A stretch of DNA of 60,000 bases from assembly GCA_029204225.1 (NCBI GenBank), contig CM055097.1, forward strand, positions 66,935,459 through 66,995,458. Direction: 5' to 3'. Below, piece by piece: positions 32,046 to 42,940 of the stretch. Position numbers and translations under genes: made by a program. Every line of letters begins with the position of its first letter. The stretch's first letter is position 1. The stretch is from Diphasiastrum complanatum (Eukaryota; Streptophyta; Lycopodiopsida; Lycopodiales; Lycopodiaceae). The notes beneath the pieces were generated by a model. The model was not told the origin of the DNA. It worked only from the letters and a program-made list of their open reading frames with translations, and searched no databases.

Positions 32046-32480
32046 CAAAAAAAGAGTCAGAACCTCAACGAATCCAAACGCATTTCATGGAACAGTCAAA
32101 AGCATACCTCATTAGCATTATCATCAACCGAATCAGAATACATAGCTGCAACAAATGCAACCAAGGAGGCAATTTGGCTAAGGAACCTGCTTGCAGATAT
32201 TGACCTTGCTCAATCACATCCAACGACAATCTATTATGACAATCAAAGCACAATTGTGCTATCTCTAAATCTGAGATTTCATTCTTGGAGAAAACATATT
32301 GAAATCAGGTATCACTATCTTAGAGAGAGGTGTTAAGCAAAGAAGTGTCACTAGTTTACTATAGGACAAATCTTATAACAACAGATTACTTCACGAAAGC
32401 TCTATCAAAGGAGCACCATCTCAGATTGAACGACATGCTAAATCTGAAGGTCAAAGTTTTTCAAGATCCTCATTAAGGGA
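32046..32480 (+). pseudogene. copia RNase H C-terminal fragment
   Basis: Reads KRISWNSQKHTSLALSSTES, EYIAATNATKEAIWLRNLL, TIYYDNQSTIVLSLN and KHIEIRYHYLRE, the catalytic Glu and Asp regions of copia RNase H. The end is frameshifted (DYFTKALSKEHHLRLNDML-like). It is followed by a weak purine run and the LTR at 32484. Confidence 0.85.
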
Positions 32481-32483
32481 AAC

Positions 32484-33209
32484 TGTTGGATTTCAATGCT
32501 CAAAGCCCAAATCCATTCAGTAATGAGCATCTTGAAAGTTGTATGTACTTATATCGGAAAACCAAAAAAAGATGACTCGAATTTTTCAAGCAAAAGATCG
32601 ACTTAGCATTTTCTCAAAAAATTTCGATATCGGATCGACTCTACTTGACTCACATTTTTCGAGTTAGTCTCGTATTTTCTGGAGCTATTGTAATTTCTCA
32701 AGTCATTGTATTTTTCAATACAATCGGTTAGAAAAATTCGACCCACAACGCTATGCGGCATTGACGAACCGCCTATTTTGTACATGCATTTACAATTACT
32801 AGGACGGTTGTAATAAATGTAGTAGATAGACTCAATGCTTACAAGGTACTGATCGATTGAAATAAGAAGATGTAGATATTATTTAGAACTAAGATTTATG
32901 TAGCAAGTCTAATTACAATCAATGATCAACCAAGCTGAAGCCGATTTTCCTTCAAGCCATTGTACTCAATTTTCAATCAATCAAAATGTAATTTTGTCTA
33001 CACTACTGTATTGTTCTATTGCACATTGTTACTGATTATCCATCTTGATTATTTGTTGCAAACTGACAAGCTCCCGATCCGCAACCATCCGTTGCTTACT
33101 TCCGCTGCTATTCCACCAATTTCTGATCTAATGTTGAAGCTCTCTTTCTATCAGTGCTCTACTAATTCAATATCAGTCGATCCTTTCACATTACCCATGT
33201 TTTGCGACA
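32484..33209 (+). repeat. copia LTR (726 bp) followed by primer-binding site
   Basis: Starts TGTTGGATTTCAATG and ends GCGACA. It is preceded by the end of copia RNase H and followed by a primer-binding site, so this single LTR joins an upstream pol end to a downstream 5' start. That suggests a tandem or recombinant arrangement. A truncated inverted relative lies at 33690-33957. Confidence 0.8.
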
Positions 33210-33221
33210 TGGTATCAGAGC
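33210..33221 (+). promoter_or_regulatory. primer-binding site
   Basis: TGGTATCAGAGC directly after the LTR end. Gypsy-type coding sequence begins only about 20 bases downstream. Confidence 0.85.
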
Positions 33222-33229
33222 TCATTTTT

Positions 33230-33495
33230 TATAACCTATCATTTTCAACAAAAAGCTCGAACCAATGCAAACCAAGTACAATGCTTATAAAAATGAACTC
33301 TTTTCTATAATTAATGCTCTTAAGACTTTGATTTATTATTTTTATGGTGTAAATTTGACGTCCTTACTAACTATGAAAGCCTTAGGTATTTCTGCAAACA
33401 GCCTAAGCTTAGGAGTCGAAAAGCTTGGTGGGTTGAATTGGTGCAAAAGTTTGATATGTTTATTAGATATAGATAAGAAAACTAAAAGGAATTAG
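33230..33495 (+). pseudogene. Ty3/gypsy RNase H fragment
   Basis: Reads PIIFNKKLEPMQTKYNAYKN, ELFSIINALKTLIYYFYG and a decayed continuation, like the gypsy RNase H segment that begins PIAFxSRKL and includes the ELLAI-ALK-WRHYLLG stretch. It starts just where the minus-strand gypsy reverse transcriptase fragment at 33960-34700 would continue, but in the opposite orientation, so an inversion separated them. Confidence 0.75.
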
Positions 33496-33689
33496 TAGAA
33501 TGTCTATGATAAACCAATTGAGTTTCAATCATATTCATAATGAGTTACTCGAATCCTTGAGGAAAAAATATAGGTAAGACACTTATTTCTCCATAGTCTG
33601 AAAAATAGTCTAACCTATTATGGTCCTTAATTTTTGATTTTTATTTTATTTGAATTATTATCATGACTTTTTTTTTTTATTATTGGTTA

Positions 33690-33957
33690 TTTCATGGGTC
33701 AGATTTTTCTTACCCATGGTATCAAAAAATACAATGACTCAAGAAATTACAATGACTCGAGAAAATACAAGACTGATTCATAAATAATGAGTCGAGTCGA
33801 GTTGATCCAGTATCGAGAAATTCTGAAAAAATGCGAGTCAATCTTCAACTTGAAATAATCCAAGTCATCTTTTTTTTGGTTTTCCGATATAAGTATATAC
33901 AACTTTCAGGATGCTCATTACTGCATGGATTTGGGCTTTGAGCATTGAAATCCAACA
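33690..33957 (-). repeat. truncated inverted copy of the 32484 LTR
   Basis: The reverse complement starts GTGTTGGATTTCAATGC and follows the 32484 LTR for about 265 bases, then diverges. It forms an inverted pair with 32484-33209 around the gypsy RNase H fragment. Confidence 0.8.
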
Positions 33958-33959
33958 CT

Positions 33960-34700
33960 TTTTACTTTTGAATGTAACTAGTTATCCATTTTGGTTCTTA
34001 CCGCAAAGTTACTAGCATTTGTTTTGACCACAAATGGGTTGATTCGGGTCTAGAACTTTTGGTACAAGTGTTGTGATCAAAGCTATCTAAAACTCTTATG
34101 TTTCTCTGACCCCTAGATGAATTTCTTTCTTTCCTCTTAAGAAGATTTGTCATAGAAACTACTATTTGAACATAATTCTTGACAAATCGTCTATAATATC
34201 TTGATAGGCAGACTTGAAGATCCAATATATTGGTCAGTCTTGGCCAATTAAATATGGCCTTAACCTTAATAGGGTCCCTTTTAATCCCATCTTTTGCAAT
34301 CATATGGCCCAAATATGCTATCTCTTCAGTGAAAAACTCACATTTTGATTTGTTTGTATATAGCTTATGTGTTTTGAGCAGATAATATACCTTTTGGGAC
34401 AAGCCAACTTTTAAGTTCTACTATAAATTAAAATATCCTCTAGAAAAACTATAACAAATTACCTAAATATGGCCGAAGAACACCGTTCATCAAGGTCATA
34501 AAGGTAGTTGGAGAATTGGCAAGTCCAAACAACGTCACCTCAAACTCATAAGGACCACAACGAGTTCTATATGTTCTTTTCGGAATATCTTCCACCTTAA
34601 TATAGACTTGATATCACAAAAGTACTTAGCCCTATTGAGTTGATCAAAGAACTCATCTATGCGAGGCATAAGATACTTATTCTTAATTGTTGTTGGGTTT
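33960..34700 (-). pseudogene. Ty3/gypsy reverse transcriptase fragment
   Basis: Minus-strand reading: TIKNKYLMPRIDEFFDQLN and AKYFCDIKS (RT start, 34535-34700). After a gap come HKLYTNKSKCEFFTEEIAYLGHMI, IKRDPIKVKAIFNWPRL and LSRYYRRFVKNY (34000-34400), standard gypsy thumb/connection motifs. The catalytic YxDD segment is not visible in the gap. Frameshifts occur. Truncated by LTR pieces on both sides. Confidence 0.85.
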
Positions 34701-34714
34701 TTCCTTCTTTTACT

Positions 34715-34726
34715 GCTCTGATACCA
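34715..34726 (-). promoter_or_regulatory. primer-binding-site-like sequence, minus strand
   Basis: The minus strand reads TGGTATCAGAGC, joined about 15-25 bases later to gypsy reverse transcriptase. It resembles the LTR-PBS-gypsy junction at 33209-33232. Confidence 0.7.
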
Positions 34727-35270
34727 CTTTGATGGGAACGACGCAGGGTATCTCAGCCCACAGCCCTTCAAAGAAAATCAATGACAACAAAATTAAAATG
34801 ATAATAAAATTGTAGGATCTAGATCACCTAGAGACTTGAAGAACATAGTGTTTCTTATTTGTGTTGATAACGAATATCAGCGTAGTGTCGTAGACAACCA
34901 TAACGAAATGAGAAACGATTAGGCATTTGAGATAGCCATGCAATTCTTTGTTATTGATATTCGTGACAGTAGAGAAGTGAGAGGTAATTAAACATTCAAC
35001 ACAAATGCAACATGATAGAAAAATAGCGAATTTGCATAATAATGTTGTAGTAACAACGATCAGATCACAAGACAGTTGCGTTGAGCATGTGATCCTACTT
35101 ACAGATCCAAGTAATTGTTATAATTCAGAATATACTTACTCTCTCTATGATCTCTATTTCTGAGAAGTCATATATAGAGTTTCGATCTCTCTAATTGATA
35201 TTGTTCTTCTACAATGATCTCTCTTTGTCTCCAATCGCTCATCTCCTTATATAGCTCGTATCCTTGAATC
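34727..35270 (-). repeat. LTR remnant, inverted relative of the 36455 LTR
   Basis: The reverse complement shares the CTGTAAGTAGGATCACATGC region and following text with 37330-37480 of the plus-strand LTR. A TATATAAGG core on the minus strand lies near 35256. Edges are approximate, and the U3 end seems lost at the junction with a plus-strand copia gag. Confidence 0.65.
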
Positions 35271-35279
35271 TAAAAGACA

Positions 35280-36450
35280 CTTAGATAGCTCATGTATCAA
35301 ACTGTACTACTTCAAAAGAAGCATGGGACACTTTGCAAGCATTTATGAAACGTCAGATGTTTCGGCTCATCTCTTCCTAAGAAAGAAAGTCCTAACTCTA
35401 AAAATGAGTGAATGAACCTCAATTTGTGATCATTTGAATGAGTTCAGGCAGTTGCTGAATCAACTTGCTACTATAGGTTCGTCTATTTCAGAAGAGGACT
35501 CTACGATGTCTCTTCTAGCCAGACTTCCATCCTCCTATGAAAAAATGATGAGTACCAAGTCAATGGCCTTGTACTCCAATAAGAAATGTTCCAAGAAAAA
35601 GAACTTCGAGGTAAAGAAGACGACAATGGAACAGTCAGATTCAATGCAACCACAACAACCGAAATTGCAAAAGGCACTTTATGGCTTCAAGCAAGCTCCT
35701 AGAGCTTGGTATGAACAAATCAATCACTTCTTGTTGCAGCACGATTTTACTTCATGCTCTGCATACTCAAATATGTATCCAAGAGTAAAGACTCAAGCTA
35801 TGTGGCCCTGATCTAGCTTATGCGGTCAGCACATTGTCGCAATACATGTCCAATCCAGGCTTACAACATTGGAAGGCTCTACAATGATTAATGAGGTACA
35901 TTCAAGCAATGAGGCACTATGCTTTGAGCTACAATGGAAATACAAATGTTGCACTTACACTAGTTACCTATAACAATGTTGATTGGGTAGGAGATGTTGA
36001 TACCAGAAAATCCATGTCTAGGTATATTTGTTTCCTTGCAAGAGGACCCATTTCTTGGAACAGTAGAAAGTAGAAATGTATTTTGTTGTCCTCTATGGAA
36101 TCTAAATATGTTGTAGCTACATCAGCAGTAAAGAAGATCATATGGCTTAAAAGATTGCTTCAAAATATGCAATTTATGCAAATCGGCCCTACTATATTTT
36201 AGTGGGACAATCAGAGTTGTATAGCTATATCTCTGAACCCACGAACTCATGCTAGAATCAAACGCATAGAGGTTCACTTCCATTTTCTTAAAGAGAAGTT
36301 CAGAGCAAAGATGTTGTATTAAGCTATTGTCATACAGACAGTATGTTGGCTGATATTTTGACAAAACCATTGTCAAGGGCAAAACATTCTACTATGGTAA
36401 GATTTTTAAGTCTTAATTTGAATTCAGATTCATAGTAGTAAGCTTAAGGG
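35280..36450 (+). pseudogene. internally deleted copia gag, RT and RNase H
   Basis: Gag (HLNEFRQLLNQLATIGSSIS, LLARLPSSYEKM) jumps near 35630 straight to the reverse transcriptase KALYGFKQAPRAWYEQINHF box. A second jump leads to [17 protein letters not shown], and RNase H follows (NNVDWVGDVDTRKSMS, GPISWNSRK, SSMESKY, WDNQSCIAISLNP, RIEVHFHFLKE). Knuckle, protease, integrase and most of RT are deleted. A GCTTAAGGGGGAG polypurine tract ends it at 36454. Confidence 0.88.
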
Positions 36451-36454
36451 GGAG

Positions 36455-37595
36455 TGTTGGAGTTTAATCTTACTCCTCCTCATCCTTTTCACCCTCCTTA
36501 TCACTTCAAAGAAAATTCCTCTCTCAAGCATTCTACAAAAATGGTCTATCTTTTACACTTTTTGCAGAAATACACGTAAAGTCCAAACAAGCAAAACTGC
36601 AACCACACCGCAAGAGTTTCACCTACGGCTACATATGGTCTGACCGAAGGGGACTGCTAAGTCAACAATTGTGGTTAGCATATGGCTTCAACCAACAAAG
36701 GAAATGAACCGCAACGCAAGCAACCGCCAAGGCACCATAATGCAAGCAATCCCCAAGGCAACATAGGAGACATGTATGCAGTCACAATGCGAAGTGGACT
36801 GACTGAAGTAAAACGTCAAGTCTTTACTTGCGGTCAACAAGTGAAGACTACAGCTCACCACCAAAGGCACCGCCAAACACCGTAGGCTATCACTTACGGT
36901 CACCTCCAAAGTGAACGAATGATAGCTGACCGAAGGAAATTGCCAAGTCAATGATTGTAGTTGACATACAATTTTAACTTCATGCTCCTGTGGTCAGGCT
37001 ACGGTTGCAACGATACCACATTCTCATGCTCCTGACCGTACAAAGGAGATCCTTTTGTTGTACCTCTTCACATATTCACGATGCACCAATAACCGATCTA
37101 CGGATCAAGTACAAGGACTGTTAATGATCTTATAAACTATAATTAGAATAACTAAAGATCTTCTAACAACTATATAAACATTTGAGCTATTTGAAGAGGA
37201 CATACACACACAGAGTGCGAAAGCGTAATAGAGATCAAATGACCAAAAGCGATATTCTAGTAGCTGATTCCTTAGAGTTAGTAATCATTTAGAGAGAGTA
37301 AAGAGTATTCTGAAAGATAGCATTCATTAGCTTCTGTAAGTAGGATCACATGCTTCGTGCGATTGTTCTGTGATCTAATTATTGTTGTTACTACAACACC
37401 CTTTTATACATAAGTGATATTTTTCATATCAATTGTATTCGTGTTGAATGTTTGAATGCCTCTCACTCTTTCTCTCTATTACTAGAACTTATCTGTCAGA
37501 AACATAGAATAGCACTGTTGTCTTAGATGCCTACTTCTTCGCATTCTCTATGGTTTTCTATGACACCTACTCTGACATCTAAAAAGCAGAACTCC
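36455..37595 (+). repeat. copia 3' LTR, right end approximate
   Basis: Starts TGTTGGAGTTTAATC after the polypurine tract. TATATAAA is at 37171-37178. The right edge is taken from the last similarity with the inverted copy at 34727-35270. No gene inside; the region around 36680-36950 contains repeated CCAAAGG and GGTCA-like short words. Confidence 0.7.
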
Positions 37596-37610
37596 TCTGC
37601 ATCTTAGTCT

Positions 37611-37952
37611 CTAAAGTAATCCAAGGTCCTTCTTCAATGATTGTCTTTTCTTTGGTGGGATGACAACCTCTATTGTGCTGCGGCTTGTGAACATCCATCC
37701 AAGTCCCATCAGTACAATGATCTTCCCATCATGAAATCTTATATACAATGATGGATAATATGAACTCAATACAAAATTGATTGAAATAAGAAAAGAGTTT
37801 AGCCTAGAGTACCATGCTCTAGGTGCTTGCTTGAGTCCATAAAGACTCTTTTTCAAAAAAAAAGCTTTTCCTTCAAGCTTCTCCTTGATGAAGCCCTCAG
37901 ATTGCCACATGTTGATCTCTCCCTCCAAGTACCCATTGAGGAAGGCATTTGT
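37611..37952 (-). pseudogene. copia reverse transcriptase fragment
   Basis: Minus-strand reading: NAFLNGYLEGEINMWQSEGF, KAFFLKKSLYGLKQAPRAWY, then FDSF-like SRLNSFLISINF and LYIRFHDGKIIVLMGLGWMF, where the YVDD box is lost. It is cut on its 5' side at 37953 by LTR sequence, exactly within the DVKTAFLNG-type box. Confidence 0.88.
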
Positions 37953-38170
37953 TGTGAGAATTTGTAAAAGTTATCTATGTTGAGTTAGAGGGTATGTTGA
38001 TTTTTTTATGTCAATCCACATGTTAGTAGGCCAATTTTGGCATTAGAAGTAACTTGAGCAAGTACACATGCTAGATGATGATTAGGCCAAATCCAAGAGT
38101 AGGTTAGGCACTTGACACATGGCATGATGGTAGAGGGCTACTGACACCTTCCTATCCGTTGTATTGAGAT
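37953..38170 (+). repeat. left part of an old LTR split by a younger copia
   Basis: Starts TGTGAGAATTTG inside a reverse transcriptase relic. The right part of the same LTR resumes at 44159 after the inserted element. The end of the right part resembles the end of the 15227 LTR family. The 5-bp GAGAT at its edge is the target duplicate of the inserted element. Confidence 0.6.
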
Positions 38171-38815
38171 TGTGAAAGATTCAACTAGTTTCATCACATT
38201 TTGCAGTATTTTCATATTTGGCATATTGAGGCCAAAACTTGTTTTAGACTTAGAGGTTGACTTTTCAAAGTTCATTAGTCTAAATTTCATTTGAATAAAC
38301 ACTTTTTGAAAGTGTGGGAAAGATAAAATGCGAGTTTGAGTAGATTTGAATAAGTTGGGTGCATTGAATCTAGACCCAAAATTGGTAGGGTTAGCATTTT
38401 GGTGGGAAAGACAAGTGGCCAAATAGGGTTTGGACCTGCTATAAAAGGATGTAACTCGTGGAGAGAGTCATCTTCTCTCTTATCTATCTCATTTCATGCT
38501 TATACATGGTTCTCTTGGATTCTACTATCCATTGGTGCACTATCTTGGTGATTGCTTGCAATTCTATGTGTAGAATGATCTATATTTGTTATTTTTGGAT
38601 CCACACGTGTGAAATACAGTAGCTTGATGGTTTTGTACGGACAAAAATAGTACATAATCATTTCATTCAAGTTTGATCAAGTTCTATTAGTGTTTGCATC
38701 TCAAATTGTGTGTAGATGCTGATTTTTCTACATTGGTGAAATTGGTAGTGTATTTCTCTTTCTAACCAAAGATCATTCAAGTAGATTGGATCTTAAGGAT
38801 CTGAAATCTTTCACA
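38171..38815 (+). repeat. 5' LTR (645 bp)
   Basis: TG...CA ends. CTATAAAAGG core near 38440 and a CCACACGTGTG G-box near 38600. It is related to the LTRs of blocks A and B (shared GGCCAAAACT, TTAGACTTAGAG and GAATCTAGACCC stretches). Confidence 0.93.
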
Positions 38816-38832
38816 TGGTATCAGAGCTTGTG
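38816..38832 (+). promoter_or_regulatory. primer-binding site
   Basis: TGGTATCAGAGCTTGTG follows the LTR without a gap. A leader of about 580 bases precedes gag. Confidence 0.93.
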
Positions 38833-39414
38833 TTTCAGGTTATGAAGGAGGAAATCAGATCTATCAATGATTTGGTGAAGATATCAAGTCTAGAGCATGC
38901 TAGAGAGGATTCTACACCAAAATCGGATTTTTTGCTTTTGTAGATTGGATCTTTTGTAGATCAAAACACTAAATAGGTCAATATACTTGTTCAATTCCGT
39001 TTTTTGAATTCACATGCTGGATTTGGCCGATTTTTGGATCATTGGTTCAGCCTAAGTGGTGGCTTATAGATTGCATATCAAATTTTTAGCATTTGCATGT
39101 AGATTTGGAATAGTCAATTTTTTGTGATTTTGTCAAAACCCTAATTTTGATTGGATCTCTAGATAGTGAGGTTTTCGGACTTCATTTGAGTGTTTTCAAT
39201 CTTAGGAAGTGGCAAAAGTCATTAGATTGAGGATAGATCATAGGTTGATCAAGATTCCATGATTCTATGTGTTGATTTGCTTGGATAAGTGCTAGAAGAG
39301 AATTTGTGAGATAGTTTCAAATCTTGGTGATTTCTTTTGAAAGCATTTGTTGTTGTTCAAAGTGGTGCTTTGTGCATTGAAATAGGTTGAAAGAGAAGAT
39401 CAGGTCATTGCTAC

Positions 39415-41835
39415 ATGGCAACCTCAATTGGAGTCATGTTGGAAGCCAATGATAAGCTTACCTCAAGTAACTATTCATTATGGAAAGTGAGGATGGAGTC
39501 ACTTCTTGAGATGAATGATGTTTTGGATATTGTTGTAGGTTTGGAGGAGAGACCAGCAACACAACAAGATCAATTGAGGTATGACAAGAGGGCCAAGAAG
39601 GCTCTACACATGATAAAGATGAATGTTACCAATGAACTTCTCAAGGAAGTTGGTAAGTGCACATCATCTTTGGAAGCTTGGAATTCATTGAAGAAGCTTT
39701 GTGAATCTAAGTCTACTTCTAGAGTGTTGACTCTAAGAAGGCAAATCTTTTCTTGTTTGCAAAAGAATGAAGAAAGTCCAAGTACTTTTGTTTTGAGAAT
39801 GAAAGCATTGAATGATGAGTTAGCTTGCATAGATGAAAGCATTAAGGAAGGAGAGCTTATTCAAGTGATTCTTAATGGCTTGTTGGATGCTCATGCTAAC
39901 ATTGTTCAAACTATTGCTATTCAAAAGACTTTGCCAAGTTTGATGGATTTTCAAGAGATCTTGATCAATGAGGAATATAGGCTTCAAGCAAGAGGTGGAT
40001 CTACATCGACACTTCAAGAGGATGCTATGTTCACAAAGGGCAAATCCAAGGGCAAAACCAAAAGCAAGTGGTCTAAAGGGCAAGATCAAGTGGATGCTTC
40101 TTCAACTGGAAAAAAGAAGGATAGATCAAATCTTAAGTGCTTCTATTGTGGCATCAAAGGACACTTTGCAAGTGAGTGCTACAAGAAGAAGAGAGATCAA
40201 GGAAACAAGCAAGGTAATCTTACTCTTGATGAGGATGGTTTGGATGTGCAAGATGCAAATGATGATGCTTTTGTGATGTCTTCATGTATGCTTGCTAATG
40301 ATGGAGATCTAGATCCTTGGTGGATTGATAGTGGAGCAAGTTCACACATGACCTTTCACAAAGAGAACTTCACTTCTTTGTTGGCATATGGAGATTACAA
40401 GAGGGTGATCTACACGGCCAATGATGGTGAGTGTGCAATCAAAGGGATTGGCACAATTCCTATTTCTCTCTCTACAAATAGGAATGTTCATTTGGAGGAT
40501 GTCTTGTTTATTTCATCTATTACCAAGAATTTGTTTAGTGTGAGTCAAATGCTAAGTAAGGGCCTCAAGGTGGAGTTTGATGGAGATGCTTGTTTGATCA
40601 AAAGGAAGGATGTCTTGATTGGAAAAGGTAAAAGACAAGGGAAGTTGTTCAAACTTGATGCTTGTGTTATTGCTAACCAGGTTGGATGTGTTGCAAGGGA
40701 GCAAATTTCTATTCAAGAGGTTTGGCACAAAAGGATGGGACACCTCAACTTCAAGTTATTGGAGGTAATGGCAAGGAAGAAGGTTGTGATTGGTCTTCCA
40801 AGTTCCTTAAGTAATGACAAGCATGTTTGTGAGTCTTGTGCTTTGTCTAAGTCACATAGACTACCTTATACTAGATCTATTTCTATATCTACAAAGCCTT
40901 TTCAACTTGTACATTCGGATATTCATGGATCTACTACAATTAGCAATAGTGGAGCTAAGATGTATGTAACATTCATTGATGATTTTAGTAGATTTTGTTG
41001 GATCTATCTACTAAAGAGCAAGGATGAAGTGTATGATGTCTTTGTGAAGTTCAAGAATGCAAGGGAGAACCAATTCTCCACAAAGATCAAGTGCTTGAGA
41101 GGTGACAATGGTAGTGAGTACATATCCAACAATTTCAAGGACTTTTGTGATGAGCATGGGATCAAGAGGGAGTATACAACATCAAGGACCCCACAACAAA
41201 ATGGAGTGGCTGAAAGGAAGAATAGAACTCTATGTGAAAGTGCTAAATCTATGAGGTTAAGTGCTAATCTTGACAAACCATTTTGGGATCAAGCTTTGTT
41301 GTGTGCCAATTTCTTGTGCAATAGGTGGCCGAGTGCTATTTTGGATGGAAGGACACCTTTTGAGATGCTATTCAAGAGGAGGCCGAGTGTCAACTTTCTA
41401 AGAACCTTTGTATGCACATGCTATGTCAACATTACTCTTGATGATAGAACCAAGGAGGATCCATCTTCAAGAAGAGGTATTTTTGTTGGATATAGTGAGG
41501 TGAGTAAAGCCTACAAGGTTTACATTCCTTCTACTAGCAAAGTGATTGTTGGTAGAGATGTCATTTTTTATGAGGGAAACACTCCAAAGGTGTCTTCAAG
41601 CATGATTGATGGTAAAGTAGATGGATCTAACATTCTTGATGTTGATGAGAAGGATCCTACTTTGGATGGTGGTGATGATGGACCTTCATCAAGTCAAAAG
41701 CCAAGAGAAAGACAAGTACCTTCAAGGCTCACATATGATCAAAAGGGTAAGCAAGTAGTTTCTAGAAATTATGTTGCTTTCCTAACTTCTTTGGATGAGC
41801 CTACAAGTGGAGTGGATCCAACCAATGGATCTTGA
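39415..41835 (+). CDS. copia Gag-protease-integrase polyprotein
   Basis: 806 intact codons. Gag (UBN2) spans residues 1 to about 200 (SSNYSLWKVRMESLLEMND, ESKSTSRVLTLRRQIFSCLQ). The zinc knuckle is C242-C245-H250-C255 and the protease has DSGASSHM from D305. GAG-pre-integrase (VWHKRMGHLNF...CESCALSKSHRLPY) lies near 435-490. Integrase has the triad D502, D564, E600 (HSDIHG, RGDNGSEY, NGVAERKN) with D-x35-E spacing. The C-terminal region reads DPSSRRGIFVGYSEVSKAYK, and a Ser/Asp-rich tail ends in a TGA. A full copia polyprotein would continue into reverse transcriptase, but here it stops. All catalytic residues I can check are intact, so it could supply integrase and protease. Confidence 0.93.
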   Translation: MATSIGVMLEANDKLTSSNYSLWKVRMESLLEMNDVLDIVVGLEERPATQQDQLRYDKRAKKALHMIKMNVTNELLKEVGKCTSSLEAWNSLKKLCESKSTSRVLTLRRQIFSCLQKNEESPSTFVLRMKALNDELACIDESIKEGELIQVILNGLLDAHANIVQTIAIQKTLPSLMDFQEILINEEYRLQARGGSTSTLQEDAMFTKGKSKGKTKSKWSKGQDQVDASSTGKKKDRSNLKCFYCGIKGHFASECYKKKRDQGNKQGNLTLDEDGLDVQDANDDAFVMSSCMLANDGDLDPWWIDSGASSHMTFHKENFTSLLAYGDYKRVIYTANDGECAIKGIGTIPISLSTNRNVHLEDVLFISSITKNLFSVSQMLSKGLKVEFDGDACLIKRKDVLIGKGKRQGKLFKLDACVIANQVGCVAREQISIQEVWHKRMGHLNFKLLEVMARKKVVIGLPSSLSNDKHVCESCALSKSHRLPYTRSISISTKPFQLVHSDIHGSTTISNSGAKMYVTFIDDFSRFCWIYLLKSKDEVYDVFVKFKNARENQFSTKIKCLRGDNGSEYISNNFKDFCDEHGIKREYTTSRTPQQNGVAERKNRTLCESAKSMRLSANLDKPFWDQALLCANFLCNRWPSAILDGRTPFEMLFKRRPSVNFLRTFVCTCYVNITLDDRTKEDPSSRRGIFVGYSEVSKAYKVYIPSTSKVIVGRDVIFYEGNTPKVSSSMIDGKVDGSNILDVDEKDPTLDGGDDGPSSSQKPRERQVPSRLTYDQKGKQVVSRNYVAFLTSLDEPTSGVDPTNGS

Positions 41836-42940
41836 GTATCGATCTCTTATGAAGAGTGGAAGATCTTTTGGAAGATCTTTTTGTGTACGTGGAGCTATGC
41901 AAGTGGATGGATGTTATCTTACTGTAAAATCAAGTAATGGATCTGGAAAATAAATTTTGTTCAATGACTTTGATGGTCAAGCTGAAGATCAAGAGGTTGA
42001 CCTCAAAGCGCTTCAACTAGTCAAAAGGGAAGTTGGCAATTTGGAGCTAGTCAAGAGCATCAAAGGAGAGGTAATTGGCAAAGGTGTTATGGATCTGTTT
42101 TTGCAACATATTGAAGACTCAAGTAAGGTCAAAGGAGCAGCAAGGAAGTGTTGTTCAAGTTTACTTTACTTGTTCTATCTCATGTTTGAGCAATTTCATG
42201 TGAATGTGTGCAAATTGTCAAGATATGGTAAAACTAGCTACATTGGTGAGCATTGTTTTGATGTTGGATTTGTACTAGCATTCTTGGCTGATTTTGCTGA
42301 TGGAAATGAAGCTATTGGAGGTTCATTATGTCACTCATCCATGGCTAAGTTTCCAAGTGTTGAGCTACTTGGTGCCAATACTTGGAGATTGTCAATTTTT
42401 GGCGAATTCATGGTCATTTTCTTGTGTCAAGTAGATCTTGAAGATGGACTAGTGCAAACTACTTGGTTTATGGAGTCATGTGGTGCTGGATTTGCATCAT
42501 TTATGTACTCACCTACTCATGGATTTCCAAGGTTTGATGGTTTCTTGTGGCAAGATGGAGGCTCATTCATGGAGTATCATGATGGATACAAGGCAACAAA
42601 GGACAAAGAAGGAGGAGACATGCAAGCAAAAGTTGATCACTCACATTTATTGTTTGTTTGCTGTATTTTTCCAGAGAGTTCAGAGTTGGAAGCATGGTGG
42701 AATCATTTCATTTGCATTTTATTTGATTCTTCATGTTCTAGTCACATTTTTACATGTAAAATTGATGTAAGAAATAGTGAAGCATCCCAAGTGGACACTA
42801 TTCTCTATATCAATTATGGTTGTTTCTATTTTGAGCATTACATGATCATTGAAAGGAGATCTATTCTTAGGAAGAATATCATTCTTATGATGGATCAAAG
42901 TTCTATTGGCAAAAACTATGCTAGGAGCATTGGAAGCTAG
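41836..42940 (+). pseudogene. unrecognised module replacing reverse transcriptase
   Basis: The text starts decayed (AMQVDGCYLTVKSSNGSGK, stop) and then runs open for 327 codons (41957-42940). It includes DQEVDLKALQLVKREVGNLE, a hydrophobic DVGFVLAFLADFADGNEAIG, ELLGANTWRLSIFGEFMVIF, CQVDLEDGLVQTTWFMESCG, FPESSELEAWWNHFICILF and a Cys-containing SSHIFTCKIDVRNSEA. No YMEQ, YGLKQ or YVDD box is present. It ends two codons before RNase H. This is the most intact of four copies. I recognise no domain. Confidence 0.6.
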
